This document shows, one piece after another, positions 1 through 11,300 of a stretch of DNA of 64,000 nucleotides. Numbering within the stretch: the first letter of the stretch is position 1; each line of letters starts with the position of its first letter. Origin of the DNA: Hyalella azteca (lineage: Eukaryota > Arthropoda > Malacostraca > Amphipoda > Hyalellidae); the NCBI RefSeq assembly GCF_000764305.2, contig NW_025945895.1:1-64000 (forward strand), read 5' to 3'. The notes under the pieces are model-generated. The model saw only the letters and a program-made list of their open reading frames with translations, was not told the DNA's origin and did not search any database. Both the position numbers and the translations under genes were made by a program.

Positions 1-493
1 GAAAGTGTCGTAGTTTGCAAATGGGGGCACTGCCCCCGAATGGGGAACTTGGGCCACCTAATGTCAGCCGTGCCTGGGTAATATTGACCGGCTTGGAAAT
101 AAAGTTAAAATAACCATATATCTGTAGAGTCTAAAACAAAAAGAAAAAACATTAATAGGTGTATCAAACATAAAATATGTTATATATGTTAATTTAAATT
201 AATTTCCAAGCCGGTTCATGTTACCTCGTCAGGGCTGACATTAGGTGGTCTAAGTTACCCCATTCAGGGGCAGCGCCCCCATTTGCAAACTATGACACTT
301 TCCTCAAATTTGTCATTTGCATATGTAACTAAAAGAGTTCCGTCAACTGGGGCTACTCGGGACGATTTTGAACGTTTTTCATTCATAACTTCTTACCATG
401 AAACATTTCATCAACAAGTTTAGGCTCATTTCAAAGCTCTTTGCAATTGCTATCACATGGCTTCTCCAAAAAATATTCCATATGCATTTGTAA
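1..493 (+). repeat. Palindromic repeat, copy A (window edge cuts its start)
   Basis: The first about 100 bases and bases about 203-302 are inverted copies (GAAAGTGTCGTAGTTTGCAA against the complement of TTTGCAAACTATGACACTTTC), with a 100-base AT-rich loop. The whole block recurs almost unchanged at 10166-10659. No coding potential; a foldback or MITE-type element. Confidence 0.8.
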
Positions 494-541
494 GGTGCCA
501 GAAGCAAGGAAAGAGTGTCCCGAGTAGCCCCGTTGAACGGG
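338..541. mobile_element. MITE of the CCGTCAAC-GGGGCTACTCGGGAC family
   Basis: Inverted ends CCGTCAACTGGGGCTACTCG at the left and its complement (CGAGTAGCCCCGTTGAACGG) at 517-536 enclose about 200 bases without coding potential. It overlaps the right flank of the palindromic repeat. A truncated second copy follows 10507. Confidence 0.65.
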
Positions 542-1019
542 GCTACTTGTGACACTTCAAATAAAACTTCATTTTAAAACATTTGAAGCATGCAGAGTGT
601 ACTCATCCATTACTAACAGTACTCTGAAATCCTCCTCTTTCATTGTAGATGATGTAGAGGTAGAATAAATGACATTTTCTGTGATTTAACTTGTTTTTCC
701 TTTATTAATATGATATTAACATATACATTAATTAATTACCTTATTATTGATGCTATATTACTGTATCCATGAACATGCCATTGAGCATTTACACTAACCT
801 TGTCCACTGCAAGCTTCATATCAGCAGCCTTATAGCATTTTTTCTGTATCTGTAAGCTTATAGGATGGCTTGTAATTTCACACCATTTTAATTGGGTTAA
901 GTGAATTCACTATAAAAAAGCTGATAAAAAACATACCTGAAACAGAAAGGAATGTTTTAGAAACAACAATTATATGTTTTGGAGAAATAAATCATAGTTT
1001 AGGATAATTACTTTTCATT
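542..1019. other. AT-rich stretch, nothing recognised
   Basis: No open frame, tRNA-like sequence or repeat shared with the rest of the window was seen here. Confidence 0.4.
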
Positions 1020-1336
1020 CTATGATGCCCAGTGCACAATTCTATACTATATGACATTCTAATGTTAGTGTAGTTAGGCAGAAGTTCTTCATTTATACAG
1101 GTTTGGTTCAATACCAGAGCGTACTATTTATTAACAATTTTCTTATTGTTTTTTTTTTTTTCGATGAGCCGAACAAAATTTCTTGCAGGCGCTTGGAGAT
1201 CAAAAAGCAGATTACCAAATGACATTTTACTGGAATGCAACATTTCGAATATATCAATATTCATTATCAAGCAAGTGAAGAGTTATTACAACGCTTAAAA
1301 TTGAAATTTGGACATGACCCAAGTTCATACAGAAAT
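1020..1336 (-). mobile_element. Penelope-like element 3' untranslated part, minus strand
   Basis: On the minus strand this segment matches the 3' part of the plus-strand Penelope-like copy at 14540-14830 with few differences, including GCACCTGCAAGAAATTTC-type sequence and the GTACGCTCTGGT block. It stops at 1336, where TACCGTAAAATGGGG begins. Confidence 0.7.
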
Positions 1337-1400
1337 TACCGTAAAATGGGGTTACTTTGACTGGCGGGGTAACTTTGACCACTTTTCGTTTTTTTAACAA
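1337..1400 (+). repeat. TIR-like end TACCGTAAAATGGGG
   Basis: Starts TACCGTAAAATGGGGTTACT and continues with a second GGGGTAACTTTGACC. The same end, inverted, lies at 10896-10870. Both abut the same Penelope-like 3' sequence next to a TA. Confidence 0.6.
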
Positions 1401-1761
1401 AAACCTCTAAAACTCAGAAACGATTCGACATAGAAAAATTTTATCAATGGCCATCAAAGGCCTAATACTGAGGATACGTAACACACAGTGGCGAGAGTGA
1501 ACATTTCTGTGTTTGAAATTTCCACATCAATTATTGTGAACTTTCCTCCAACAAATTTTATTGGTTGCATGGAGATGTTCCACGGGAATTGCTTTAACTT
1601 TTAAAGAATGTAACGTCACTTCTTTCGTTCAGTGATATTTTCCGTCGTGACACGACACGTGACCGTGGAACTCAACCTACATCTAAAAGCTAGAACTTAA
1701 CACTGAAAGACGTTAAAGCCACTGCTTTACTAGGTTTTAAGGACTGGGTGGCTAAGCTTTA

Positions 1762-2260
1762 ATGGTGTTGAAAGTTTTCACTCATGGCTTATACAAAGTT
1801 TCAGAAGGATTACTAGAATTTGAAACAAGAACCAACACCAGGGGCCACAGCTATAAACTAAAAAAACTGCGTTGTAACACATACATGCGACAACATTTCT
1901 TCTCGCTTCGAGTCACCGACATGTGGAACAGCCTCCCCGATAGTATCGTTGACGCTCCGAGTATGAACGCCTTCAATTAAGAACAGACTAGACGAAGCTA
2001 TGCAGGAGCATATGTTCAGTCTTAAAATGCCTAGTAAATTACGGACCAGGCAATAAGTCCAGCAGATATCTCAATCAATCGTCAGCTATGGAAAGATCGG
2101 GTTCCAAAGGCCGGATCCCTTGTGAATCAAGTCACAAAAAATTCAAGAATCGGCAACAGGCCATGGGCCTATTTCTTCAGTGCCGACATTTCTATTCTAT
2201 TCTAAGTCTGCCGATGCCAAGTGCTCAACCAAAGGTCAATGTGAATAGCGTAGTTATGGT
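1762..2260 (+). mobile_element. 3' end of a CR1/jockey-like LINE (decayed)
   Basis: 1762-1980 encodes RGHSYKLKKLRCNTYMRQHF then FFSLRVTDMWNSLPDSIV. This R-x3-FFS-x-RV-x2-WNSLP pattern is the C-terminal end of many LINE reverse transcriptases. A few extra bases near 1977 shift the frame; KNRLDEAMQEHMFSL continues in the next frame to a stop at 2054-2056. 2100-2210 is the 3' tail (AAGAATCGGCAACAGGCC) ending in short ATTCT repeats, shared with 7268-7375. Inactive. Confidence 0.8.
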
Positions 2261-5200
2261 TCAAAAATTGAAATGATTGTTCAGTAAGATCTATTAGAGC
2301 ACCAAATTTCATCTACTACATGTACGTTAAAAAAGGCAGGTAAAATCTTCGTCGTAAATACGTTACGGTCGAGTTGCTGGAGGTTGAGTGATGATGTTCT
2401 ATTCGGTATAAATGTGTCCACTAGCAGGAATAATCGATTTCCCTGGAATATCTGGAAGAGAATAATAGATTTTCATGAAGTCAACTGAAACAATGCTTTG
2501 TGAGAAATTGACCCTATTATTTTTGTTCTTATTAATTCTGATTGTTTTTAGCCATTTCGTTCAAGTTGTATTCAGAGTGTTGATGTATGTAAGAAGTAGG
2601 GAGTATGTACATTTAGTCAGAGTTGGTTCATTCTTCAACTTGCATTCGTTTACCCACATTAAATCAATTTGTACTACGCATCTTGACTGTAGCTCAAGGC
2701 AACAGCCATTTTGCAAATAATATTATTAATTTCAATATTCATTATTCCAACAACTATTCATCAGCTTCAAAGTAGCAGCAGTAATTCCTCCAGTTATAAT
2801 TTTCTTTCAGATCAGCCTGCTCCTAACAAAGTATTTCAACGTCACGATTTGAATGTTTTACAATAAATTAAAATTGATTTGATATCTGGCTTTGTTTGTC
2901 CGATTGTGTGCGGAAATCCGAATTCCTCACAGTTTTATCTGCATCATTTGAGGGCTGACTCCAGTACATACCAATTTATTGAACCGAACGTTACTCACCT
3001 TCTCTTCGCACATGATTTTAATAATTCTGTAACGTTTATCTATCACAAATGGGCAAGTCCATCAAACACGACTTGATTTTTCATTCCTGACGTGTACTTC
3101 AACTTGTTCGCTAATGACAATGTCATTCAATATCTTTGTGGTCATACGGTTAACCAGGATTTGCTCGGTGAAAAACATTTGATTACGATGAACTGAAGTA
3201 AGCTGTTCACTGCATCTCTCAGCTCACTTCCCTGCATGGTGGAGTGTTTAGAATTATTTATGTTGTCTGTCTAGCGATGCTATACAAGTCTGGTATAGAC
3301 GCCCAACGGCCCAAGCTATATATTATAGTTTGGGCGTCTTATTATAGTATATTATTAGAAACTAGTCTCGTAAAATGACGTCCAAGCTACATATTAGGTT
3401 TGTGCTCACATTTTTTATATTTTTTTCAGTAACAGTGTACAAGTAAATGGCCAGTTACATACTCATATGGAAAAAAATAACTGCCATTTTTTATTATTGA
3501 AAGGCCTGCCAGGTACAGTTAAACAATCAAGTTTATTCAGGTTAAATTATTTATGGTAAAGCAAGTTTCTCATCCATCAGAGCGGGACTCGCGCGGTCAC
3601 TCGCATTATGCGGCGCTGTTGAGAGAGCAACTTAAATGGCCGTCCGTAACTGCGGTGAACGATGTTTTTTATGGCTGTTTTATTTATTGTTTAAAAGGTT
3701 GACTTATAATGGGGCACGTTCTTTTAAATAATTAAGTAATAATTGTATTAAAATCTCACTTGCATATTTCCCAGATTTTTATTATCTTACGTCAGATAAA
3801 ACTTTAAATTCTCTATCACAACTGTCGTTTTTCCATCTATCACAATAAGTATCACTCGAAAACACTTTCAAAATTCAACACCGTATCGTGTTGAATCATT
3901 TAAATTAGTTACTGATAAAATCATTGTTCACTATACGCACGACATGTCATGCAACGCAAGTGTTCAGTTGACTCATGTGATGAAAATCACTGAACGAGAT
4001 CACATCACCATTTCTCTAGCTGCGTAGAGCGCGAAAGATGAAGAAACTATATTCATTCGTTCCTTCAATAATTCCATCATTAGTGAGGTAAGACCTATCA
4101 ATATATAAAATCAAACGATGAAATCAAGAAGAAGTGGAGTGCTCTATGCTTTCCTACGCAGGATTGCACAGACTTATAGAAGAACCTGCACCTCATAAAT
4201 GAACGAAGGAATCGGGTTGATAATACAGGATTTTGCGCTTCGTCATTAGATCAGATTTGTCATAATAGACTGATGATCCGGGACAAGATAAGTGTAAGCA
4301 AATAAAATTTATACCTTAAAATAAAAAATAACGAAACAAGGTATACATTTTTGGAACACACAATTGTAAATGATTGAATGTATCGCACTTATTTTAGGGG
4401 TTCAATGAAACTCGAAAGCCAACGACCTGTTTGTCACTCCACAGTAAAAGGCAAAGCCTAAGAGCCATTCGGAGCCTTTAAAGGAAAGCAGGAGCAAACA
4501 TGCACTTTAAGTATAAATAGACACGACGAAAACTGAGAATGATCACTCAAACAAGGAATGGAATTTTAAGAAGGTATGGCTGCAAATAACAAGACTGGCA
4601 CAGCATGTCCAAAATAAATCGTCGTGTTCACCATCAAGAACCTTCTGAACTGTTCAGAGATCACAGATCCTACTTATTCATCCGGCGCTCCATATAGATC
4701 CCTACTTAATATTAGCTAAGAAGAAAATGAACCATAAAATAGATGGCCAAACGAACAAGGACATTTCTTACTATATTTACTAATTAGTTCAATCCGTACC
4801 ATCAGCCACAGTGGAAGTCCCTCTTTTTAGCGCCACAGCGAGGGTGACATCTCAAAAATAAATACTCATGCAGCTGCAAATTCCAAATTTAAGCTTGAAT
4901 ATGATTGGTAACTAATCTGTATCTACTGAAGATTCGATGCGTATTAAAAGTGGTAACTATGCTATTAACATTAAAAGCCAAATGAGCTCGCGGCATCAGC
5001 AAACTTGTATATCGTGTCAACACAAATATAATTAATCATTCTAAAAAATGACTTTTGCAGGACAGTGTGTTCAGAAATTTAATTAACATAAAGGTTAGCA
5101 TTTTTCCATTCTCAACGCACAGTCATGGAGCGAGCGACTTATACTGACCAAGCATCGGATCACCGTCGAAATGACATCGAGTTTATATGGCAATTGCAAA

Positions 5201-5504
5201 TAGGTTCACGCTCATCGGTATTGAATGCATATTGATAACGAAAAAGTCTAATTGTATGTTAAGAATAATAATTTGCGCGATGCATATCTAACTTGATTCT
5301 TAATTTCATATTTTCTTGATCGAAAAAGACTAAAAAATTATATTCAAATATTTGAGGATGACTAAGAGCCTAAGAGGGCCCTAAAAATTGTTTAGTTTGC
5401 CATGTTTTCTGTTACATAATTGTTATGTATGTCATTCGGTAACTTATCGGTAATTAGGGCATAAGCAGTTCCCCACGAATTGTTTATAGAGCGATTGGGA
5501 CGTC
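2261..5504. other. Long AT-rich stretch, nothing recognised
   Basis: Only short open frames with no domain signature. A hairpin-like pair ACGCCCAA/TTGGGCGT lies at about 3300-3340. Probably old repeat DNA. Confidence 0.45.
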
Positions 5505-5981
5505 CTAAACCAAGTTGGTAAGTTATTACCATCTAAGAATGGCCTGCGTGGTACGGTGCTGCGGTGGTTCGAGTCTTACCTCGACAATAGACTCCAATGT
5601 GTTCGTCGCGGGCTCTCCTCTTCTACACCATCGACGGTCACCTGCGGTGTACCGCGGGGCTCGGTTCTCGGCCCAATACTCTTCCTGCTGTATACTGCCG
5701 ACGTGTTGCACATAATTGATTCACACAGCTTGAATCCGCACATGTTTGCCGACGACACCCAAATCTATGGCTACTGTGCGCCGGCGGACGCTGCAGCGCT
5801 GCAAGACCGGATGTCTGCTTGCATGGGCGCCGTTTCAGACTGGATGCGTTCCAACCGGCTCCAGCTCAATGCATCGAAAACCGAATTTATTTGGTTCGCG
5901 ACCGCTCGTCGCCAACATCAGCTTCCAGCAAACCTTGTGCGAGTGGGCGACGAGTTCGTCGCACCTGCATCCTCTGTACGC
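5505..5981 (+). pseudogene. LINE reverse transcriptase fragment (truncated)
   Basis: The frame encodes GLRGTVLRWFESYLDNRLQC, then the RT motif GVPRGSVLGPILFLLYTADV, the catalytic FADD box (MFADDTQIYG), and NRLQLNASKTEFIWF. This order is that of non-LTR (CR1/jockey-like) reverse transcriptases. GC content is much higher than the flanks. It has no start or 5' part and is cut at 5982 by adapter sequence, so the true 3' side is unknown. Confidence 0.88.
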
Positions 5982-6008
5982 CTGTCTCTTATACACATCT
6001 AGATGTGN
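5982..6008. other. Nextera mosaic-end adapter remnant and single-N join
   Basis: CTGTCTCTTATACACATCT followed by AGATGTG and then an N at 6008. This is the Tn5 mosaic end used in Nextera libraries, including the start of the mate-pair junction. It is technical sequence, not genome. Confidence 0.95.
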
Positions 6009-7259
6009 CCGAATTTGGGGAGACCGGCCGTAAAATTTGTCCGAGACGTCTCCATGGCGAGATCGCGCAAAACTGAGCAAACTACTCAGATAAGTCGGTA
6101 CCGTGTGGACGCTCTAAAAATTGCAACGATTTCATTCCGACTTAAAACTGCGCAGACAAATCGTTATGAAAACTGAGCGTGTGGACCGGCCTTTAGACAG
6201 AAAGCGGTTGCGTTAATAACTGAAGAATAGCGTTGCCGAGATGCTCGCAAATTTGCCTGCCCGTGCATGCGTTCAAAAGCCTTTTCTATGGATTCATCAA
6301 CCGTAGTCAATGCTATTCGTACCAAGAGGCCTGTAGCCTACACATACCACCAGTAGGCAGAGGGGTTATTAATGTATTTCATAAATTTACTATTACGTAA
6401 TAATTCATAACAGCTTAATCGACTTCAAATAACAACGAGCTGGTGTTTCACCTATCAGTTTATCCAGAAGTACGTCATGATACTTGTACGGAGCTGATGC
6501 TCCCAAGGTTTTCCCTAACCCTCATTTCATTTCGAGAAATGAACTAATTTTAATTATATTAGGTTTCCTCCAAACAATTACTGAACACATAATATCAAAG
6601 TTGAGCCCTAACGTTGACATATAACACGAGCACCGGTAGAACTCTCGGCGTCAGCAGACATGTATATTACGTCGGTATAGACAATATGAATAATACTAGA
6701 CATTTATTCATATCAGTCAGTGAATTCACAGACGCAGTGGACACCTATTTCAATTCAGCATATCATATTTGGACGAGAAACTTTTACTGCACCAACTTCG
6801 AGTAACCGCATGACCATCATCATCGTAAGTGATTGAGTGACATTAGCATAAAACTTTTCAATGATGTAATGAGTACAAATTTGGACAAAACATACACTTT
6901 AGTTTGAAAAATATTTGATTCACAATTAAGTACGGTACTGGATTGCCAAATTTTTATGCGATGCCATTGATGAATATCGTTTGATTGTCTAAATTCGTCT
7001 ATACTGAGATCAACCCTCGAATAATGTAAATAAATAAGATGCTCGGTGAATGTGAATAGCGCATTTCTATCTCCAGCGACAAAAATAATAATATTGTAAC
7101 GAAGACGAATAAATGTCAGTAAAAATAAGTCTAGAACGTCAGCGTTTCTTTCCAGAAGCCCGGGTTAGTTCGTCTCATTCGATTGATGTCACTTGGTCGG
7201 AGCGTACCTACTGTCACTATTTTCGAGTGCACCTGTAGCGTCCCTATTAGGCTATGGTT
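6009..7259. other. Stretch without recognised feature
   Basis: AT-rich, only short open frames. Contains the sequence GTACTGGATTGCCAA (about 6942) that reappears after the adapter at 9045-9059, which points to a chimeric join there. Confidence 0.5.
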
Positions 7260-7640
7260 CAAGTTCAACCAAAGTGTTAGAATAGAATAGAAGTGTCGGC
7301 GTTGAAGAAATAGGCCCATGGCCTGTTGCCGATTCTTGAACTTTTCGTGACTTGATTCACAAGGGATGTCCCTTTCAAATTTCGGTGACCATACGGGTTT
7401 CCAAACTCTAGGTTCGTGCGCACGACAGCAACAAACAACTGCTTCATCGTTTCTGCATCTAGGAACTCGAAAGAGCGTCTAATCAGTCCAAGTCGCTTAT
7501 TGGCTTTATTAACTTGACCTTCAATATGCTGAGAAAATTTCAACTCACTTTCGATATAAACTCCTAAATCTTTTTTCGTTGTCGACTTCGACATCATCAC
7601 TCTGTCGTTGCAACCGTGTCTTCTCATACTGTAATCTTGC
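7260..7640 (-). mobile_element. CR1/jockey-like LINE fragment with 3' tail, minus strand
   Basis: Minus-strand frame encodes KKDLGVYIESELKFSQHIEG then NKANKRLGLIRRSFEFLDAE and LFVAVVRTNLEFGNP, the thumb region of a non-LTR reverse transcriptase. It runs directly into the tail sequence shared with 2100-2210, so the C-terminal part present in the 1762 copy is deleted here. Inactive relic of the same family. Confidence 0.85.
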
Positions 7641-8272
7641 TGTTCATTATTCTTGTCAAGGTGGACTGGCCGCCAGTACTGTTCCCGTGTACAAGCACCT
7701 TTACTCTTTAGCGCCTACCTACATCACTATGTTATGTTATTTAATAGTTATTAATGTAACCATGACTGATTGTAGAAGGCAAGTCCTAGAATAAATTTTT
7801 TGCACCTGAATCTGCGAGTGCTGACGAGGAATTAATACGAAATTTAACAATGCTTATCGATTCTGAATTAGTTGAGTTCGTTGTTGAGCATTAAACTTAA
7901 AAGTTTTACTATGTTGAAAAATGCGTCCGCTTGGGAGCACATTAAAACGTAAAGAAGGTTGAAAAAATACTGTAGCATTTATATATTTTGTTGTATATAG
8001 AACAAAAACAACTTGAATCCTGATTATATATAATTTAAAAAATTTTATATAAATAAAAACATATAAGTTGTTCGGCTTGCATATATAGATTTCATATATT
8101 TGCTAAATGATGACTGATATGTTGAAAACTCCACCTACGATTCATGAATATATGAAATTACGGTTTTTGTAAGTACATCGTAAAGTTTTTGCGATATATG
8201 AAAAAATGTCTCAGGTACTGCATGTCTAGCAGATTTTTTTTCTTTGTGAAGCATGTGTTGTAGTGAAGCTTG
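7641..8272. other. AT-rich stretch upstream of the putative gene 1 start
   Basis: No clear open frame or TATA box. Likely promoter-proximal and repeat-derived DNA if exon 1 is correct. Confidence 0.4.
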
Positions 8273-8303
8273 TGACGTCATCGTAAAGCAAGATGGCTGC
8301 CGT
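8273..8303 (+). promoter_or_regulatory. CRE palindrome and YY1-like motif at the putative gene 1 start
   Basis: TGACGTCA, the full cAMP-response-element palindrome, sits at 8273-8280, 13 bases before the ATG. The start codon is inside CAAGATGGCTGCC, which matches the YY1-type AAGATGGC motif often found around initiation sites of TATA-less genes. No TATA box is seen. Function is inferred from motif identity and position only. Confidence 0.4.
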
Positions 8304-8388
8304 TGATGAAGGCGGCAGCCAAAGTGATAATAAAAATGACCATAAATCAGAAACAAGTTGTAGTAGATCTATTTCAGTCATGCAGCAA
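8293..8388 (+). CDS. Gene 1, putative exon 1 with start codon
   Basis: An ATG in good context (GCAAGATGG) opens 32 codons starting MAAVDEGGSQSD and ending MQQ, followed at once by a consensus donor CAA|GTAAGT. The exon ends in phase 0, which is what exon 2 at 16757 requires. The short acidic start resembles the start of RLF/ZNF292 proteins. The exon lies in repeat-rich DNA with assembly scars, and intron 1 would be 8368 bp, so it could be replaced by another first exon. Confidence 0.5.
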
Positions 8389-11300
8389 GTAAGTTCTTTC
8401 CAACTTCTATTTGCGAATTAGAATTAAGAATGACCTGTACGAGTTTTCGTATAAGCAAAGAAAATTTCAAAACCCGTTAATTTTGTGCATGACAGTCAAC
8501 CTCTATTATTATTATGATTTGTTGATTGATAACAATAGCAGTAATAGCACAAAGCTATCACTTGTTCGTGTGACGGTGTGAGTGGCTAATGACTAATGTG
8601 AATAAATATAGAGTTCTATGTCAAAGGTGTTTTGATCTTTAGTCAGTGATTTGGTGCTCAAATTTGGTCAGGCCTTCAACTATTGTGGGTGATATTAAAA
8701 AACTTAGCCTGAGCCCTGACAATAACTTAGGTAGTTGTGTTAAAATTCTCTCCTTTCTTATACTTACTTGTACCCAGGTAGGTACTCAGACATAGCGATA
8801 GCTGTCTGATAGCTGCAATTTTAGGATATTTTTGTCTAATATTTCAAGATGATGAAGAAATGGACACTTTGAAAGTTTGAACTTTGAAGTTTTAAGTTTG
8901 TACCAAACTTTTAGTTTTAGGCCTCTGCTTTTTCCCTTATTTTCACATGCTCAAAAATTTTCTGGCTTATATGGCAAATTGTTTTAACTACAGCAATCCC
9001 TTGATTCTGTCTCTTATACACATCTAGATGTGTATAAGAGACAGGTACTGGATTGCCAANCGGCTTGCTTCTGTTGGCTGGTGTACGAGAACCAGACGAC
9101 GTAGAGAGACAAGTTTAGTCTCGTTAGAAGCGTAATTTTCTAAGCTTTAAAATGAGTGTAAAAGCCCAAAAAGTGAAAATTTTTGATTTTTCGGGAGACG
9201 CTCCCCTTAAGGGTAGGTCGCAATTTTTTTTTCCGCGTTAATCAAAACCGCGGTATTCAAAACCGTGCTAATCAAGGGATTGCTGTAGTTAGCTAAAGTA
9301 AACATGGTTGATGGTGGCAATCTAGGAATTGGGGAAACCTCTATTTGGACTCATTCACTTTTAATCACTTCACTCGTTCAAATGACAAACGCGCCAGTTA
9401 TTTCTTTTCTGAACGAGAGAATGTAAGCTAAATATGAACTAGTCCGAACGGCCAATCATAGCTTTATGCGTGTTGTCGATATATGTGTTGCCAGCTGCAG
9501 CCAGCCAGCAGTGCGTTTTGAACTGGCGCCACGTATGGTTGTCCATGCATGTGCTTCCAGTCATGCACTGTCGTCTGCCTCGATTCTACTAGCATATGAG
9601 TCAGAGGTGTATGGTGCGTAAAAACTAAAATTTTTTGTTAACTGATTTTAATGAATTGAATTATGATTGTTTAACATTCGCGTTCATAAATTTAGTCTGC
9701 AATGCATAGGCTTAATTTGCGTTCAGAAATGGGATGTTTACCCTAAAAAGAAAACGTGTTCTCGATTGCCCTATGTAGCTAAATAATGCAAAATTGAAAA
9801 ATTATATTTTAAATCTATTTTGAATTACCATAAAATGGGTAACTTAGAGTCTTAGACTACTTTTTTTTAATGATGCCATTTTTTTACTAGCTAAATTAAA
9901 CTTAAATTAAAACGTGCAAAATACAGGTCTATACTCTACACTAGGTTCACTCACCATAAATGGCTGGCTCCTGCCTCTCATTGTTTTGATGTAATTTCAA
10001 AAAAAGTGATGGTCTTTGTTACCCCAGCTCTTGGGGTATCTTAGACTGGGTGGTAAAATCAATTATATTTTTGGTAAAATAACTCCAAATAACTCCAAAT
10101 AACTCCAGGTTTTGGTGCATTGTAGTAGAACTCATTTAGTTACACATGCAAATGACAAATTTGAGGAAAGTGTCGTAGTTTGCAAATGGGGGCACTGCCC
10201 CCGAATGGGGAACTTAGGCCACCTAATGTCAGCCGTGCCTGGGTAATATTGACCGGCTTGGAAATAAAGTTAAAATTACCATATATCTGTAGAGTCTAAA
10301 ACAAAGAGAAAAAACATTAATAGGTGTATCAAACATAAAATATGTTATATATGGTAATTTTAAATTAATTTCCAAGCCAGTTCATGTTACCTCGTCAGGG
10401 CTGACATTAGGTGGTCTAAGTTACCCCATTCAGGGGCAGCACCCCCCATTTGCAAACTATGACACTTTCTCAAATTTGTCATTTGCATATGTAACTAAAA
10501 GAGTTCCGTCAACCGGGGCTACTCGGGACGATTTTGAACGTTTTTCATTCATAACTTCTTGCCATGAAACATTTCATCAACAAGTTTAGGCTCATTTCAA
10601 AGCTCTTTGCAATTACTATCACATGGCTTCTCCAAAAAATATTCCATATGCATTTGTAANAAAAATAAAATTGATTTTACCACCCGGTCAAAGAAACCCC
10701 AAGAGCTGGGGTAACAAAGACCATCACTTTTTTTGAAATTACATCAAAAGTATGAGAGGCAGGAGCCAGCAATTTATGGTGAGTAAAGCTAGAGTATAGA
10801 CCTGTATTTTGCATGTTTCAATTTAAATTTAACTTAGCTAGTAGAAAAAATGGCATCATTTTGAAAAAAAAGTGGTCAAAGTTACTCCATTTTACGGTAT
10901 CGTAGATATGGTTCAAAATCGAAAATCAAATTAATCCAAGAATGATTTCAACATCCTGATGAATACGGCACTTTGCAAATTGATAGCAGAAGACTTGTCT
11001 TTGATATAGTCAGATGGGGTAAGACGGGATCACAGCCTTCATGGGGTAAGAAAGGACCAGTCTATGACATGCATACTGATTGCACTGAGTTCAATTTGAT
11101 ATAAGAATCTGTTAGAGCAACTATTTCCTGTCATTTTAGCATTTGTTTCAACAATGTACTGCAAATAAGGAATTCTAGGCAATTTTTTGAAAAAACCTAT
11201 GTGGAGATAGATTAGAAAATAGTTAACCTTATTTGGGAAATAAGCTCTGTCTAATGACATAATATTTTTGCCAGGTTTGTGGATGTATTCAGGTAACCTT

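Noticed and set aside
5982..6007. A natural transposon end at this position
   Set aside because: Exact match to the laboratory Tn5 mosaic end next to an N, and the complete mate-pair junction occurs at 9007, so it is technical.
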